Positions 27,115 through 37,455 of a stretch of DNA of 64,000 nt are shown here, piece after piece. How positions within the stretch are numbered: position 1 is the stretch's first letter; each line of letters begins with the position of its first letter. The stretch is from assembly GCF_024281035.1 (NCBI RefSeq), contig NZ_JAMXLH010000058.1, forward strand, positions 53,098 to 117,097, written 5' to 3'. Below the pieces are notes generated by a model that was not told the origin of the DNA, searched no databases, and saw only the letters and a list, made by a program, of their open reading frames with translations. Made by a program: the position numbers and the translations under genes. The stretch comes from Paraburkholderia sp. Its GTDB lineage: Bacteria > Pseudomonadota > Gammaproteobacteria > Burkholderiales > Burkholderiaceae.

Positions 27115-27149
27115 ACGGCCGTAGCAAGAACGCCGGAGCCGTGGCTTTT

Positions 27150-27213
27150 AATCTGCTGCGGTGAATTTCTCATCGCCTGCTTCTAGACGCCGACTCGTCA
27201 AGAGCGGACCATA
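27150..27213. repeat. 64-bp direct repeat, copy 2
   Basis: Begins AATCTGCTGCGGTGAATTTC, about 90 percent identical to copy 1 at 26874-26937, 276 bp away in the same orientation. A GG-N10-GC sigma-54-like spacing (TGGC...CTGC) overlaps its left end but is weak. The remaining bases to norC hold no gene. Confidence 0.8.
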
Positions 27214-27423
27214 CCGGGGGTGCTCGCTGAAAAGCCGGGCTACCGTCAATCGTCCGTTATCCATCAACGCACCTCGATTTGCGACACGCTCGAGGCCCGA
27301 TTCAAGCAGCGGGCTGGCGCACAAAGAAACGCGTGCGGACGTACGCAAATAGTCTACTCGCTCGACTTCTGCCAGAGTCAGCCAAGGTGATACGTATTTA
27401 TCGTTATCCGGTTTATTAGTTTG

Positions 27424-27439
27424 CTTTTTTATAAAAAAG
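27424..27439 (+). promoter_or_regulatory. A/T palindrome abutting the norC ribosome site
   Basis: CTTTTTTATAAAAAAG, a perfect 16-base palindrome whose right end merges with the GGAGAGG ribosome site of norC. In RNA it could pair and expose or mask the site; in DNA it is a very AT-rich promoter-proximal element. Confidence 0.45.
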
Positions 27440-27449
27440 GAGAGGCTTC

Positions 27450-29425
<1,976 letters not shown>

Positions 29426-29456
29426 ACAGATGCGCTGATTCCGTGAGGAAAGGTGC

Positions 29457-29503
29457 CGGAGCCTGCGCAAGCGGGCTCCGTCGTCCGGTGCATTTCGATG
29501 CAC
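29457..29503 (+). other. two hairpins between norB and norE
   Basis: CGGAGCC...GGCTCCG (29457-29480) and GTGCAT-TTCG-ATGCAC (29488-29503), the second closed by an extra-stable UUCG-type tetraloop and followed by a pyrimidine-rich TTCCTTTCCTGATTTTT tract. They may act as a partial terminator or processing site that lowers norEFQD expression relative to norCB. Confidence 0.45.
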
Positions 29504-29632
29504 TTCCTTTCCTGATTTTTCCTCTTCAAGGAATCCCTTCACGCTGCCGTGTTACCCGGGTTGGGTGGAGAAATTTCTTCGGATTTTCCGATCATCAACC
29601 CGGACGGCAGCGCTAGCCTGATCCGTCAAACC

Positions 29633-30358
29633 ATGAGTTCCGCCGAGCGTTTTACTGCATCTTCCGATGCTGTTGCATCCGCATCCATCTCCGCCCAGGA
29701 TGCGCCTTCCGTGACAGCATCCGCCATTCCCGAAGCTACGCCGGATGACCGGTACTTGCCAGGCGATGTGGCCATGTGGTTCTTCATCGTGGCGGAACTG
29801 CTGGTATTCGCCTGCTTTTTCATTGCATATGGCTGGCATCGGGCGAGTGAGCCATCTGTGTTCACGCGCGGACAGGCGCAGTTGCACATCGGACTGGGCG
29901 CGTTCAATACCGTCGTGCTGATCCTCGGTGGGCTGTGCGCCGCCACGGCTGCGCAGCAGGCGCGTGCGGCGATTGCCGTGGCCGGCAACGGCACGCAAGC
30001 CACGGCGCGGGCACTCCGTCTGGCGCGGCGCGGCTTGCTGGCGGCATGTGCCTTTGGGCTGGTGTTCGTCGTGTGCAAGCTCACGGACTTCGGCCTGCTC
30101 TTCAAGGCGGGGCACGATGTGGACAGCGACGACTTCTGGATGTTCTATTTCTCGCTGACCTTCTTCCACTTCATGCACGTGCTGCTGGGCATGGTGATCC
30201 TGCTCTACGTGTACTGGCCATTGCGCAAGTTGACAGGCAAGGACGGCGCAGGCTGTACGGTTGAACAGGCACACGCCGTCGAATCGGGTGCTTCCTACTG
30301 GCACATGGTGGACATGGTGTGGCTGGTGCTGTTCGCGCTGGTGTACATCGCACGCTAG
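29633..30358 (+). CDS. norE: NorE-like cytochrome c oxidase subunit III family protein
   Basis: About 241 residues with five membrane helices and the COX3/NorE pattern (PGDVAMWFFIVAELLVFACFF, HMVDMVWLVLFALVYI). NorE supports full NO reductase activity but is not catalytic. The N-terminal 40 residues are Ser/Ala-rich and poorly conserved, so the start is uncertain: I use the ATG at 29633, while the GTG at 29549 gives a longer form. It sits between norB and norF. Confidence 0.85.
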   Translation: MSSAERFTASSDAVASASISAQDAPSVTASAIPEATPDDRYLPGDVAMWFFIVAELLVFACFFIAYGWHRASEPSVFTRGQAQLHIGLGAFNTVVLILGGLCAATAAQQARAAIAVAGNGTQATARALRLARRGLLAACAFGLVFVVCKLTDFGLLFKAGHDVDSDDFWMFYFSLTFFHFMHVLLGMVILLYVYWPLRKLTGKDGAGCTVEQAHAVESGASYWHMVDMVWLVLFALVYIAR

Positions 30359-30398
30359 GCATCGCACGCCAGGCATCGCATTCGATTTGAGGACTTGC

Positions 30399-30677
30399 AT
30401 GATGGATACCCCGATTCAATCCCGCACGTTTCATACGCTGCTCAAAGTAACGGGCGTGCTGCTGCTGTTGACGGTGGCGATGGCGTGGCTGACGGCACAC
30501 CCGGCAGTCGCCGGCCGCTGGCTGGGCGTGGGGGCGTTGGCGCTGGCGTGGGGCAAGTGTGTGCTGGTTGCCGACCACTTCATGGAACTGCGTCATGCAC
30601 CGATGCTGCCCCGGCTGGTGGTGCTGGGCTGGGCCACACTGGTGTGCGGCGGGCTGGCACTGAGCCTCCTGACATGA
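30399..30677 (+). CDS. norF: NorF-like small membrane protein (cytochrome oxidase subunit IV type)
   Basis: A 92-residue protein with three hydrophobic segments (TLLKVTGVLLLLTVAMAWL, WLGVGALALAWGKCVLV, LVVLGWATLVCGGLAL) and the conserved LVADHFMELRHAP stretch of the COX4/NorF family. ATGATG at 30399 follows GAGGA; the longer track ORF starts inside norE and is shadow. NorE and NorF are auxiliary to NO reductase. Confidence 0.82.
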   Translation: MMDTPIQSRTFHTLLKVTGVLLLLTVAMAWLTAHPAVAGRWLGVGALALAWGKCVLVADHFMELRHAPMLPRLVVLGWATLVCGGLALSLLT

Positions 30678-30840
30678 CGTTCCGGGAAAATCGAGGAGCC
30701 GCCTCTTTGCGATTTTTGCTGTGGTTCGGTTGCAGAGGGCCGTTTTTGCTGACCTTGAAATTGCCCGGCTGCAACGGATGAAGATTCACCTGTACTGACT
30801 TGTACTGATTGGGCGTGAAAAACGAGCAGGAAAGCAAAGC

Positions 30841-31674
30841 ATGAGAACCGAATACAGTTTTGCCTCTGGCGGAGGCGTGCAGGCCGGCGCCGATAGAAAA
30901 GTCCCGTACTACCAGCCTCAAGGGCAGGAGCGCGAGCTTTTCACGCAAGCCTGGCAGCAACAGCTGCCCGTGCTGATCAAAGGCCCCACCGGTTGCGGCA
31001 AGACCCGCTTTGTGGCGCATATGGCTGCGAGGCTGGGTGTGCCGCTCTTTACCGTGAGCTGCCACGACGACCTGACCGCCGCCGACCTGATCGGCCGCCA
31101 CCTCATCACCGCGGGCAGCACGGTGTGGGTGGATGGGCCGCTGACGCAGGCCGTGCGCGCAGGCGGCATCTGCTATCTCGACGAGGTTGTCGAGGCCCGC
31201 AAGGACACGACTGTCGTGCTGCATCCGCTGACCGACGATCGCCGCATCCTGCCGATCGAGCGCACGGGTGAGGTGTTGCAGGCCCCGCCCGGATTCATGC
31301 TGGTCGTCTCGTATAACCCGGGCTACCAGCACGTGCTCAAAACGCTGAAGCCCAGCACGCGCCAGCGTTTTGTGGCGATGACGTTCGATTTTCCGCGCCC
31401 CGAGGTGGAAGCCCCCGTGGTGGTGAACGAAAGCGGCGTGGCCTCCGGGATGGCCGAGCGCCTGGTGGGGCTGGCCAGCAGCATCCGTCGCCTGGCGGGC
31501 GTGGATCTGGACGAAGCCGTCAGCACGCGTCTGCTCGTCTACGCAGCCAAGCTTATTGCTGCCGGCATGGACCCGCGCGTGGCCTGCCGTTCGGCCGTCG
31601 TGGAGCCGCTATCGGACGAACCCGGGACGATCGCCGCGCTGATGGCGGTGGTGGATACGCAGTTCCCGGCGTAA
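30841..31674 (+). CDS. norQ: NorQ, MoxR-type AAA+ ATPase for NO reductase activation
   Basis: A 277-residue CbbQ/NirQ/NorQ ATPase with Walker A GPTGCGKT (48-55), a Walker B region ICYLDEVVEA and sensor PGFMLVVSYNPGYQ. It works with NorD to insert the non-haem iron of NorB or otherwise activate the enzyme. AGGAAAG precedes the ATG. The 163-bp gap after norF contains a short direct repeat TGTACTGA but no clear terminator. Confidence 0.94.
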   Translation: MRTEYSFASGGGVQAGADRKVPYYQPQGQERELFTQAWQQQLPVLIKGPTGCGKTRFVAHMAARLGVPLFTVSCHDDLTAADLIGRHLITAGSTVWVDGPLTQAVRAGGICYLDEVVEARKDTTVVLHPLTDDRRILPIERTGEVLQAPPGFMLVVSYNPGYQHVLKTLKPSTRQRFVAMTFDFPRPEVEAPVVVNESGVASGMAERLVGLASSIRRLAGVDLDEAVSTRLLVYAAKLIAAGMDPRVACRSAVVEPLSDEPGTIAALMAVVDTQFPA

Positions 31675-31708
31675 GCCAGGCGCAATATCGCACGAAAGAA
31701 AGCACTTC

Positions 31709-33646
31709 ATGGAAGATACCGTAGGCGGCTGGTGGGACGTGCTGATCCGCAAGGCGGCGTATCGCGGGCATCCGCGGGCTGCCGTGCAGCTGGCGGACAT
31801 CGACAAGCTCGCGCCCGTGTTTTTCCGCGCGATGGGCGGTGCGGCGGGCCTGGGGCTGCGTAGTACGGTTGGAACGGAGCACGCAGGCCGGCGCAGCCTG
31901 CTGGAGCGGATAGCGGGCACCAACACCACGCTGGAACTGACGTGGAGCGATGCCAGGTCCCTCTACTTGCCGGAGAAGATCGACCTCTTCCCGGACAAGG
32001 AGCGCAACAAACAACTCTATTTCTGGCTGCTGGCGTTGAGCGCCGAATACGCCACGCTATTTGCCGATGCGGAATTTGCCCAGGCCGACTGGCTCGAGCG
32101 CAACCGGATCGCCACCGTGCGCTGCCTGCGGGCGATGCCGGGGTTAGGGGAGATATACGCCCTGCTGGTGCGTGACTACATTCCGCTGCGCGGTGCGCTC
32201 TGGGATTTGTCGGCGCAGGAGCAGCAGATAGAAAAACACATCCGGCAAACGCTGCAGAACCCTGAAAACCCCGCCGCTGCGGAGATGACGGATGTGGTGG
32301 AAACGGCTGTGCAGGCCGGCTCATGCAGCAAGACACGCAGCAAGACACGCAAAAAGAGCGTCGGCATCACGCCCGTTCATCTCTGGATGCACCCCACACC
32401 GCCTGCGCATGCAGGGCAGGCCGCATCCGACGACGGTAGCGGGCGAGATGGCGAAAACGACCAGCACCGGTCCGAAGAGACCCGCAAGCGTCGCCGCTAC
32501 CGTGCGCAGAAGGCCGCGCCTGACGAGCGGCAAAACGGCCCGCTGATTGTCTTTCGCGCGGAATCCATCTTTACCTGGGATAACTATCTAAAGGTCAATC
32601 GCAGCGACGAAGACGACGGCGACAACGACACTCGCCCGGCGGACGACATGGACACGCTGAGCGTGGCGCGCGACACCAAAAAGCGGTCGTCGCGGCTGCG
32701 TTTCGATCTGGATCTGCCGGGTGCGGAGGCAGACGGCACGCCCATCGGGCCCGGCATCCTGGTACCGGAGTGGGATTTTCGCCAGCAGGTGCTCCTGCCG
32801 GACTACTGCGTGATCAAACCGATGCTGCCGCACGATGCGCGACCCTGCGAGATTCCGCAACACCTGATCCGGGCGACGCACCGCTTGCGGCGACAATTCC
32901 AGGCGCTGATGCCCCAGCGCAGCCGCCGTTTCGGGCAGGTGGACGGGCAGGATCTGGATCTGGATCGCGTAGTGCGCTTCTTTACGGACGTAAAGGCGGG
33001 TCAGGCGGAATCGAATGGCGGCCTGTACGTCGATCGGCCCCGTAGCGAGCGCAGTCTGGCGTGCCTGTTGCTGGCCGATGTGTCGCTCTCCACCGAGGCG
33101 TGGGTGGGCCGGGGCGAGCAGGCCAGCAGCGTCATCAACGTGATCCGCGACAGCCTGATGTTGTTTGCCGAAGCACTGCAGGCATCGGGCGACAGCTTTG
33201 GTCTGTACGGCTTCTCATCGCTGCGGCGCAAGGAAGTGCGGTTCCTGCTGCTCAAGGACTTCAGCGAACCGTACGATGCGACCACGCGGGGCCGCATTGC
33301 GGCGCTGCGCCCAGGCTTCTACACCCGCATCGGGGCGGCTATCCGCCACTCGACCCGTATCCTCAAGGAACAGCCCGCGCACAAGCGCCTGCTGCTGCTG
33401 GTGACGGACGGCAAGCCCAACGACCTGGATCACTACGAAGGCCGGTATGGTGTGGAAGACACCCGACAGGCCGTGATCGAGGCGCGCCAGGCGGGGTTGG
33501 TGCCGTTTTGCGTCACCATCGACCGCGAGGCGGGCGACTACCTGCCACACCTCTTTGGCAGCCACAACTACGTGGTCGTCCATGACGCAACGCGCCTGCC
33601 GCATGTGTTGACCAGACTTTATGCGGCGCTGTCGCAGAACGGGTGA
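31709..33646 (+). CDS. norD: NorD, von Willebrand factor A-domain activator of NO reductase
   Basis: A 645-residue protein with a C-terminal VWA domain whose metal-ion-dependent adhesion site DVSLS begins near residue 457 and continues with TDGKPND. The central region is acidic and low in complexity, typical for NorD. It forms an activation complex with NorQ. Thirty-four bases separate it from norQ. It is the last gene of the denitrification block; a broken LysR gene on the other strand follows within 100 bp. Confidence 0.93.
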   Translation: MEDTVGGWWDVLIRKAAYRGHPRAAVQLADIDKLAPVFFRAMGGAAGLGLRSTVGTEHAGRRSLLERIAGTNTTLELTWSDARSLYLPEKIDLFPDKERNKQLYFWLLALSAEYATLFADAEFAQADWLERNRIATVRCLRAMPGLGEIYALLVRDYIPLRGALWDLSAQEQQIEKHIRQTLQNPENPAAAEMTDVVETAVQAGSCSKTRSKTRKKSVGITPVHLWMHPTPPAHAGQAASDDGSGRDGENDQHRSEETRKRRRYRAQKAAPDERQNGPLIVFRAESIFTWDNYLKVNRSDEDDGDNDTRPADDMDTLSVARDTKKRSSRLRFDLDLPGAEADGTPIGPGILVPEWDFRQQVLLPDYCVIKPMLPHDARPCEIPQHLIRATHRLRRQFQALMPQRSRRFGQVDGQDLDLDRVVRFFTDVKAGQAESNGGLYVDRPRSERSLACLLLADVSLSTEAWVGRGEQASSVINVIRDSLMLFAEALQASGDSFGLYGFSSLRRKEVRFLLLKDFSEPYDATTRGRIAALRPGFYTRIGAAIRHSTRILKEQPAHKRLLLLVTDGKPNDLDHYEGRYGVEDTRQAVIEARQAGLVPFCVTIDREAGDYLPHLFGSHNYVVVHDATRLPHVLTRLYAALSQNG

Positions 33647-33734
33647 GGCGGCGGGTTTCGGGGTAGGAGCGGGGCGCAGGGGCGCACTTGATGGCGCTGC
33701 CGGACTCGATTGCAATCGAATGGCATTGTCGCGA

Positions 33735-34010
33735 CGATGCTAGTTGAACAGAAATTTGCCTTTACGTTCGGATTGGCACCGTCGAGATAAAGCATCTCCG
33801 GACTGGACACCATATCGGTCACGTAGTTCAGGAATGCATGATCGCGCAATTCCGAACTTTTCTCCGGGACGCGATGCCGTTCCAGGTATCCCGGCGTGCC
33901 GTACCGCCGAAGCTGATACGGTTGCAGGCCGACTACGCGGCTCTCGGCTTGATCTGCTGCGCGACGACAAAGACAGGTTTGAGAATCTGCCTGCCATGCA
34001 ACGTCGCGGG
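33735..34010 (-). pseudogene. LysR-family regulator remnant (frameshifted and 3'-truncated)
   Basis: On the minus strand one frame reads ESRVVGLQPYQLRRYGTPGY...LERH and later FLNYVTDMVSSPEMLYLDGA, ending FCSTSIVA, the pattern of a LysR effector-binding domain (compare SPAYLxRHG and SPELRYLDE...FRSTSIVA). The upstream part (PVFVVAQQ) continues only in another frame, and after STSIVA the similarity stops and a stop codon follows. No helix-turn-helix region is found. Limits are approximate. It lies between norD and the chloride transporter gene, so the nor block may have been joined to this site by a rearrangement. Confidence 0.5.
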
Positions 34011-34236
34011 CGTGCCGATGTCTGCCATAGATCGGACGTCGCGGCTCCTGTTCGCCTGTGATATCTGGCCGCCAGGCAGCGTGCCGGCTTCACGGGATTC
34101 GGGCATCCTCTTGCGCCTGCCGCGCAAGCGCTCGGGACATGCCGTTGCGCTCTTTCCCGTGAACTCACCCATTGCATCATAATGTGATATAAAGTGCGGA
34201 AGGGCGCCATCGTCTTCTCGCCCGGCAAGAGGAATC

Positions 34237-36051
34237 ATGAGCGATCACAAGGGCGATTTCGCTACCGATGTCCGGCTACTGCGCATTAGCGCCATCGCGG
34301 CCGCTGGCGGCGCGCTCAGCACCGTTGCGGCCGACTTCCTCCTGCACCTCATCCGCTTCTTCACGAACCTCTTTTTCTTCCAGACGCTATCCACGGCGAA
34401 TCGTTCTCCTGCGGAGAACGCGCTTGGCGTATTCGTCGTCGCGGCTCCCGTGATAGGTGGTCTGCTCGTGGGGTTGATCGCCCGGTTCGGCTCGGAACAG
34501 ATTCGCGGCCACGGCATACCCGAAGCCATCGAGGCCATTCTGTTCGGCAAGAGCCGGATGTCGCCGAAGGTTGCCGTGCTCAAGCCGCTTGCTTCTGCTA
34601 TCGCGATTGGCAGCGGCGGCCCGTTTGGAGCGGAAGGCCCAATCATCATGACGGGCGGCGCGATCGGCTCGCTCATCGCGCAGTTCTTTCATCTCTCGGG
34701 TGCGGAACGCAAGGCGCTGCTGGTGGCGGGCGCGGTAGCGGGCATGACCGCCGTGTTCGGCACGCCGGTCGCCGCCGTGCTGCTCGCCATCGAGCTGCTG
34801 CTGTTCGAATTGCGGCCGCGCAGCCTGTTGCCGGTCGCCATTGCCTGTGCCGTGGCAGGGTTCACGCGTCCGCTGCTACTGGGCAGTGGCCCGTTATTTC
34901 CGCTGCAAACCATGCCGCTCGGGACGGTCGGCATGGTGTCGTCGTGCATCGCGGGGTTGATCGCGGGTGCGTTGTCGTGGGGCCTCTCCACATGGCTCTA
35001 CAAGGTCGAAGACCTGTTCGGCAAGCTGCCGGTTCACTGGATGTGGTGGCCCGCGCTGGGCGCTATCGCAGTGGGCATAGGCGGGTATTTTCAGCCGCGC
35101 ACGCTCGGCGTCGGCTACGACGTGATCGGCGACCTCCTGCACGATCACCTCGCCATGCAGGTAGTTATCGGCATCGTCGTCGTCAAGGCCATCATCTGGG
35201 TGATTGCGCTGGCTTCGGGCACCTCGGGCGGCGTGCTGGCGCCGTTGCTGATGATGGGCGCCGGCGTGGGTGCGCTTGTCGGCCCGTACATGCCAGGCAG
35301 CGAGCCCGCGGTGTGGCCGCTCATCTTCATGGCGGCCGCGCTGGGCGGCATGATGCGCGCGCCGATCATGGCCGCAGTGTTTGCGTTCGAATTGACGGGC
35401 GACGTCAACGCCTTGCTTCCGTTGCTGGCCTCGGCTGCGGTCGCGTACGGCTTTACGGTGCTGCTCATGCGCCGCTCGATCCTGACCGAGAAAATTGCCC
35501 GCCACGGCTATCACATCTACCGCGAATACAGTATCGACCCGCTCGAGCGTCACTACGTCGAAGAGGTGATGACGAAAGGCGTTCAGACGATTGACGCACG
35601 CGTGACGGTGGGCGACGTGCTGCGCAGCCATTTCGGCACGCAGCAGAAGTTCCGCGCGTTTCCGGTCGTCGCCGACGGCGTGCTCGTGGGCATGGTCGAC
35701 CGGGCGTTGCTTGACAGCACGCCTTCGGGGAACGCCGATACGCCCGTCGGCGAGTTGTTCACGCAGGCGCGGCCCGAGATCGCACTGCCCGGCGAGACCT
35801 GCCGGAATGTGGCCGCGCGTCTTGCCATTACGGGCCTCGATCGCGTTCCCGTGGTCGACGACGAAAAGACCCGGCGCCTGCTCGGTATCGTTTCGCGGCA
35901 CGACCTGGTCAAGCCGTCGTTGTCGGTGTTCACAGAGGAGCGCGAGCGCGAACAGTTCCGGCGCGTGTGGGTTCCGCGCAGTACGCGCTACGCCCCGACC
36001 GGCAAGCAGCCGGGCACGACAACGGACGAGCCCGCCGACACAAAGCGCTGA
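34237..36051 (+). CDS. CLC-family chloride channel/transporter with CBS pair
   Basis: A 604-residue protein: a CLC membrane domain (about 15-425) with the selectivity segments GSGGPFGAEGPI, including the gating glutamate Glu133, and PVAAVLLAIELL, and a cytoplasmic region with two CBS motifs (about 440-575) that bind adenine nucleotides. The gating glutamate suggests proton-coupled exchange rather than a simple channel, by analogy with E. coli ClcA. AGAGGA precedes the ATG. No functional link to its neighbours is apparent. Confidence 0.92.
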   Translation: MSDHKGDFATDVRLLRISAIAAAGGALSTVAADFLLHLIRFFTNLFFFQTLSTANRSPAENALGVFVVAAPVIGGLLVGLIARFGSEQIRGHGIPEAIEAILFGKSRMSPKVAVLKPLASAIAIGSGGPFGAEGPIIMTGGAIGSLIAQFFHLSGAERKALLVAGAVAGMTAVFGTPVAAVLLAIELLLFELRPRSLLPVAIACAVAGFTRPLLLGSGPLFPLQTMPLGTVGMVSSCIAGLIAGALSWGLSTWLYKVEDLFGKLPVHWMWWPALGAIAVGIGGYFQPRTLGVGYDVIGDLLHDHLAMQVVIGIVVVKAIIWVIALASGTSGGVLAPLLMMGAGVGALVGPYMPGSEPAVWPLIFMAAALGGMMRAPIMAAVFAFELTGDVNALLPLLASAAVAYGFTVLLMRRSILTEKIARHGYHIYREYSIDPLERHYVEEVMTKGVQTIDARVTVGDVLRSHFGTQQKFRAFPVVADGVLVGMVDRALLDSTPSGNADTPVGELFTQARPEIALPGETCRNVAARLAITGLDRVPVVDDEKTRRLLGIVSRHDLVKPSLSVFTEEREREQFRRVWVPRSTRYAPTGKQPGTTTDEPADTKR

Positions 36052-36098
36052 AGGAAGCGTTGAACAACGCGCGCATATGGCCCGCAACGGAGAGATAG

Positions 36099-37061
36099 AT
36101 GCCTGAAAAGGAAAAGGCGCAGGGAAAAGCGAAACGCGGTATCGGCTCTTTCTTGAAATCGGTTGCGGCGAACGTGCTTTCCGAGCGTGACACGCATCTG
36201 GGCGGCGTGCCGAACGAATACTACGCCATGTGGCTGGACCCCAGAATGGTCTATTCGTGCGCATGGTTCGAAAGCGGCGAAGAAGACCTCGCTACCGCGC
36301 AGCTCAGGAAAATCGACCACGTACTCGCGAAAATCGGACTCCAGCCTGGTCACAGCCTGCTCGATGTCGACTGCGGGTGGGGCGCGCTGGTCATTCGGGC
36401 TGCTGAAAAATTCGGCGCACGTTGCGTGGGCATTACGATGTCGAAGAATCAGCTCGAATGGGCCAACGAGTGCGTGACGGCGGCGGGCCTTGCCGACCGT
36501 GTCGAAATCCGCTTGCAGACCTATGCCGATGTCGAAGGCCGTTTCGACCGGATCACGAGTCTCGGTATGTTCGAATGCGATGGCCGCAACGATCTGCAGG
36601 ACTACGTCACGGTATTGCAGCAGCACCTTGCGGCGGACGGCGTGCTAGTGACGCACGGGATCGTGTCCACGGCACCGGGCGGCATCGACTCGCGCTTCGG
36701 GCTGGACAATGGTGGGTACCTGGCGCGTTATCTCTTTCCCGACGACGACCTTCCGGACCTCGGCTACGCATTGACCGCCATGCGTGAAGGCGGGATCGAA
36801 GTGTCGAACATCCAGAACCTGCGGCGGCATTGCGTGAGGACGCTGCACTTGTGGGAGGCGAACTTCCGCACGAAGGAAGTCGCATTGCGGAAACTCGTGG
36901 ACGATCGCAAGTATCAAACCTGGTGCAAATATCTGCGCGACTGGGCTACTGCGTTCGAGCGCGACGAGGTGTCGATCTACGAGATCGTCGGGCGCAAAGT
37001 GGGCGCACGCGCGAGCGCGCTGCCCTGGCCCGGCGTGGGCAGTGTTCTGTCCCAGGAATAA
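36099..37061 (+). CDS. cyclopropane-fatty-acid synthase-like methyltransferase
   Basis: A 320-residue SAM-dependent methyltransferase of the CFA synthase/mycolic acid methylase family (YYAMWLDPRMVYSCAWF, GITMSKNQLEWAN, YLFPDDDLP, LRRHCVRTLHLWEANF). CFA synthases methylenate membrane phospholipid acyl chains. It lacks the N-terminal domain of full-length CFA synthase. SAM motif I reads LLDVDCGWGAL where the family normally has LDIGCGWGG, so the first glycine is Asp91, which may weaken SAM binding or mark a subfamily. It lies 47 bp after the CLC gene and may be cotranscribed. Confidence 0.85.
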   Translation: MPEKEKAQGKAKRGIGSFLKSVAANVLSERDTHLGGVPNEYYAMWLDPRMVYSCAWFESGEEDLATAQLRKIDHVLAKIGLQPGHSLLDVDCGWGALVIRAAEKFGARCVGITMSKNQLEWANECVTAAGLADRVEIRLQTYADVEGRFDRITSLGMFECDGRNDLQDYVTVLQQHLAADGVLVTHGIVSTAPGGIDSRFGLDNGGYLARYLFPDDDLPDLGYALTAMREGGIEVSNIQNLRRHCVRTLHLWEANFRTKEVALRKLVDDRKYQTWCKYLRDWATAFERDEVSIYEIVGRKVGARASALPWPGVGSVLSQE

Positions 37062-37455
37062 CTTTGCATAGAAGCCCGATATTCTCGATGATGGAATCGG
37101 CGGTCGCCGTCCACATGAACGGGCGTTTGTGCAGGTTGTACATAAGCATCCGAACGGGGCCGTAGTTCCGGACGTTGACGGGGGCGGCGAGAACGGCTAT
37201 CGAATGGGCCTGGCTTTCGAGGCTGCCAGCAGGTGCGGAACCTCAAGTAAACCAGGGCTTTCGTTTTCGTTGCCCAATCTCTTTCTCTGGGCGTAATTGG
37301 ACATAATGTAATTTATCGTCAATTTGAGTGTTACGGCTTTTTTGAAATGTCCGGTTCTGGCGTGCCACTTGATACGAGCCCTTAACGTAGGCATCGCATT
37401 GCACGCAGCACGAAACGCCGACTTCGCCGGCGCAATGTGCGGGCGTGAAAGCCGG
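37062..37455. other. intergenic stretch between convergent genes, no gene seen
   Basis: About 394 bp between the methyltransferase and the TPP enzyme, which converge. The middle (37285-37345) is unusually AT-rich for the window. Short GC dyads near 37420 might terminate transcription but have no T-run. No conserved ORF was recognised. Confidence 0.5.

Noticed and set aside
27142-27156. TGGC...CTGC with sigma-54 spacing at the second 64-bp repeat
   Set aside because: GG-N10-GC spacing is right but the conserved ACG and TT are missing, it is 300 bp from norC, and no sigma-54 activator such as NorR is encoded nearby.
33740-34228. 162-aa minus-strand ORF between norD and the CLC gene as an intact gene
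   Set aside because: Low-complexity Arg/Ser frame without ribosome site; the neighbouring frame shows LysR similarity, so the region is better read as a pseudogene.
37062-37455. Short ORFs between the methyltransferase and the TPP enzyme
   Set aside because: They extend from shadows of the flanking genes and lack ribosome sites or recognisable domains.
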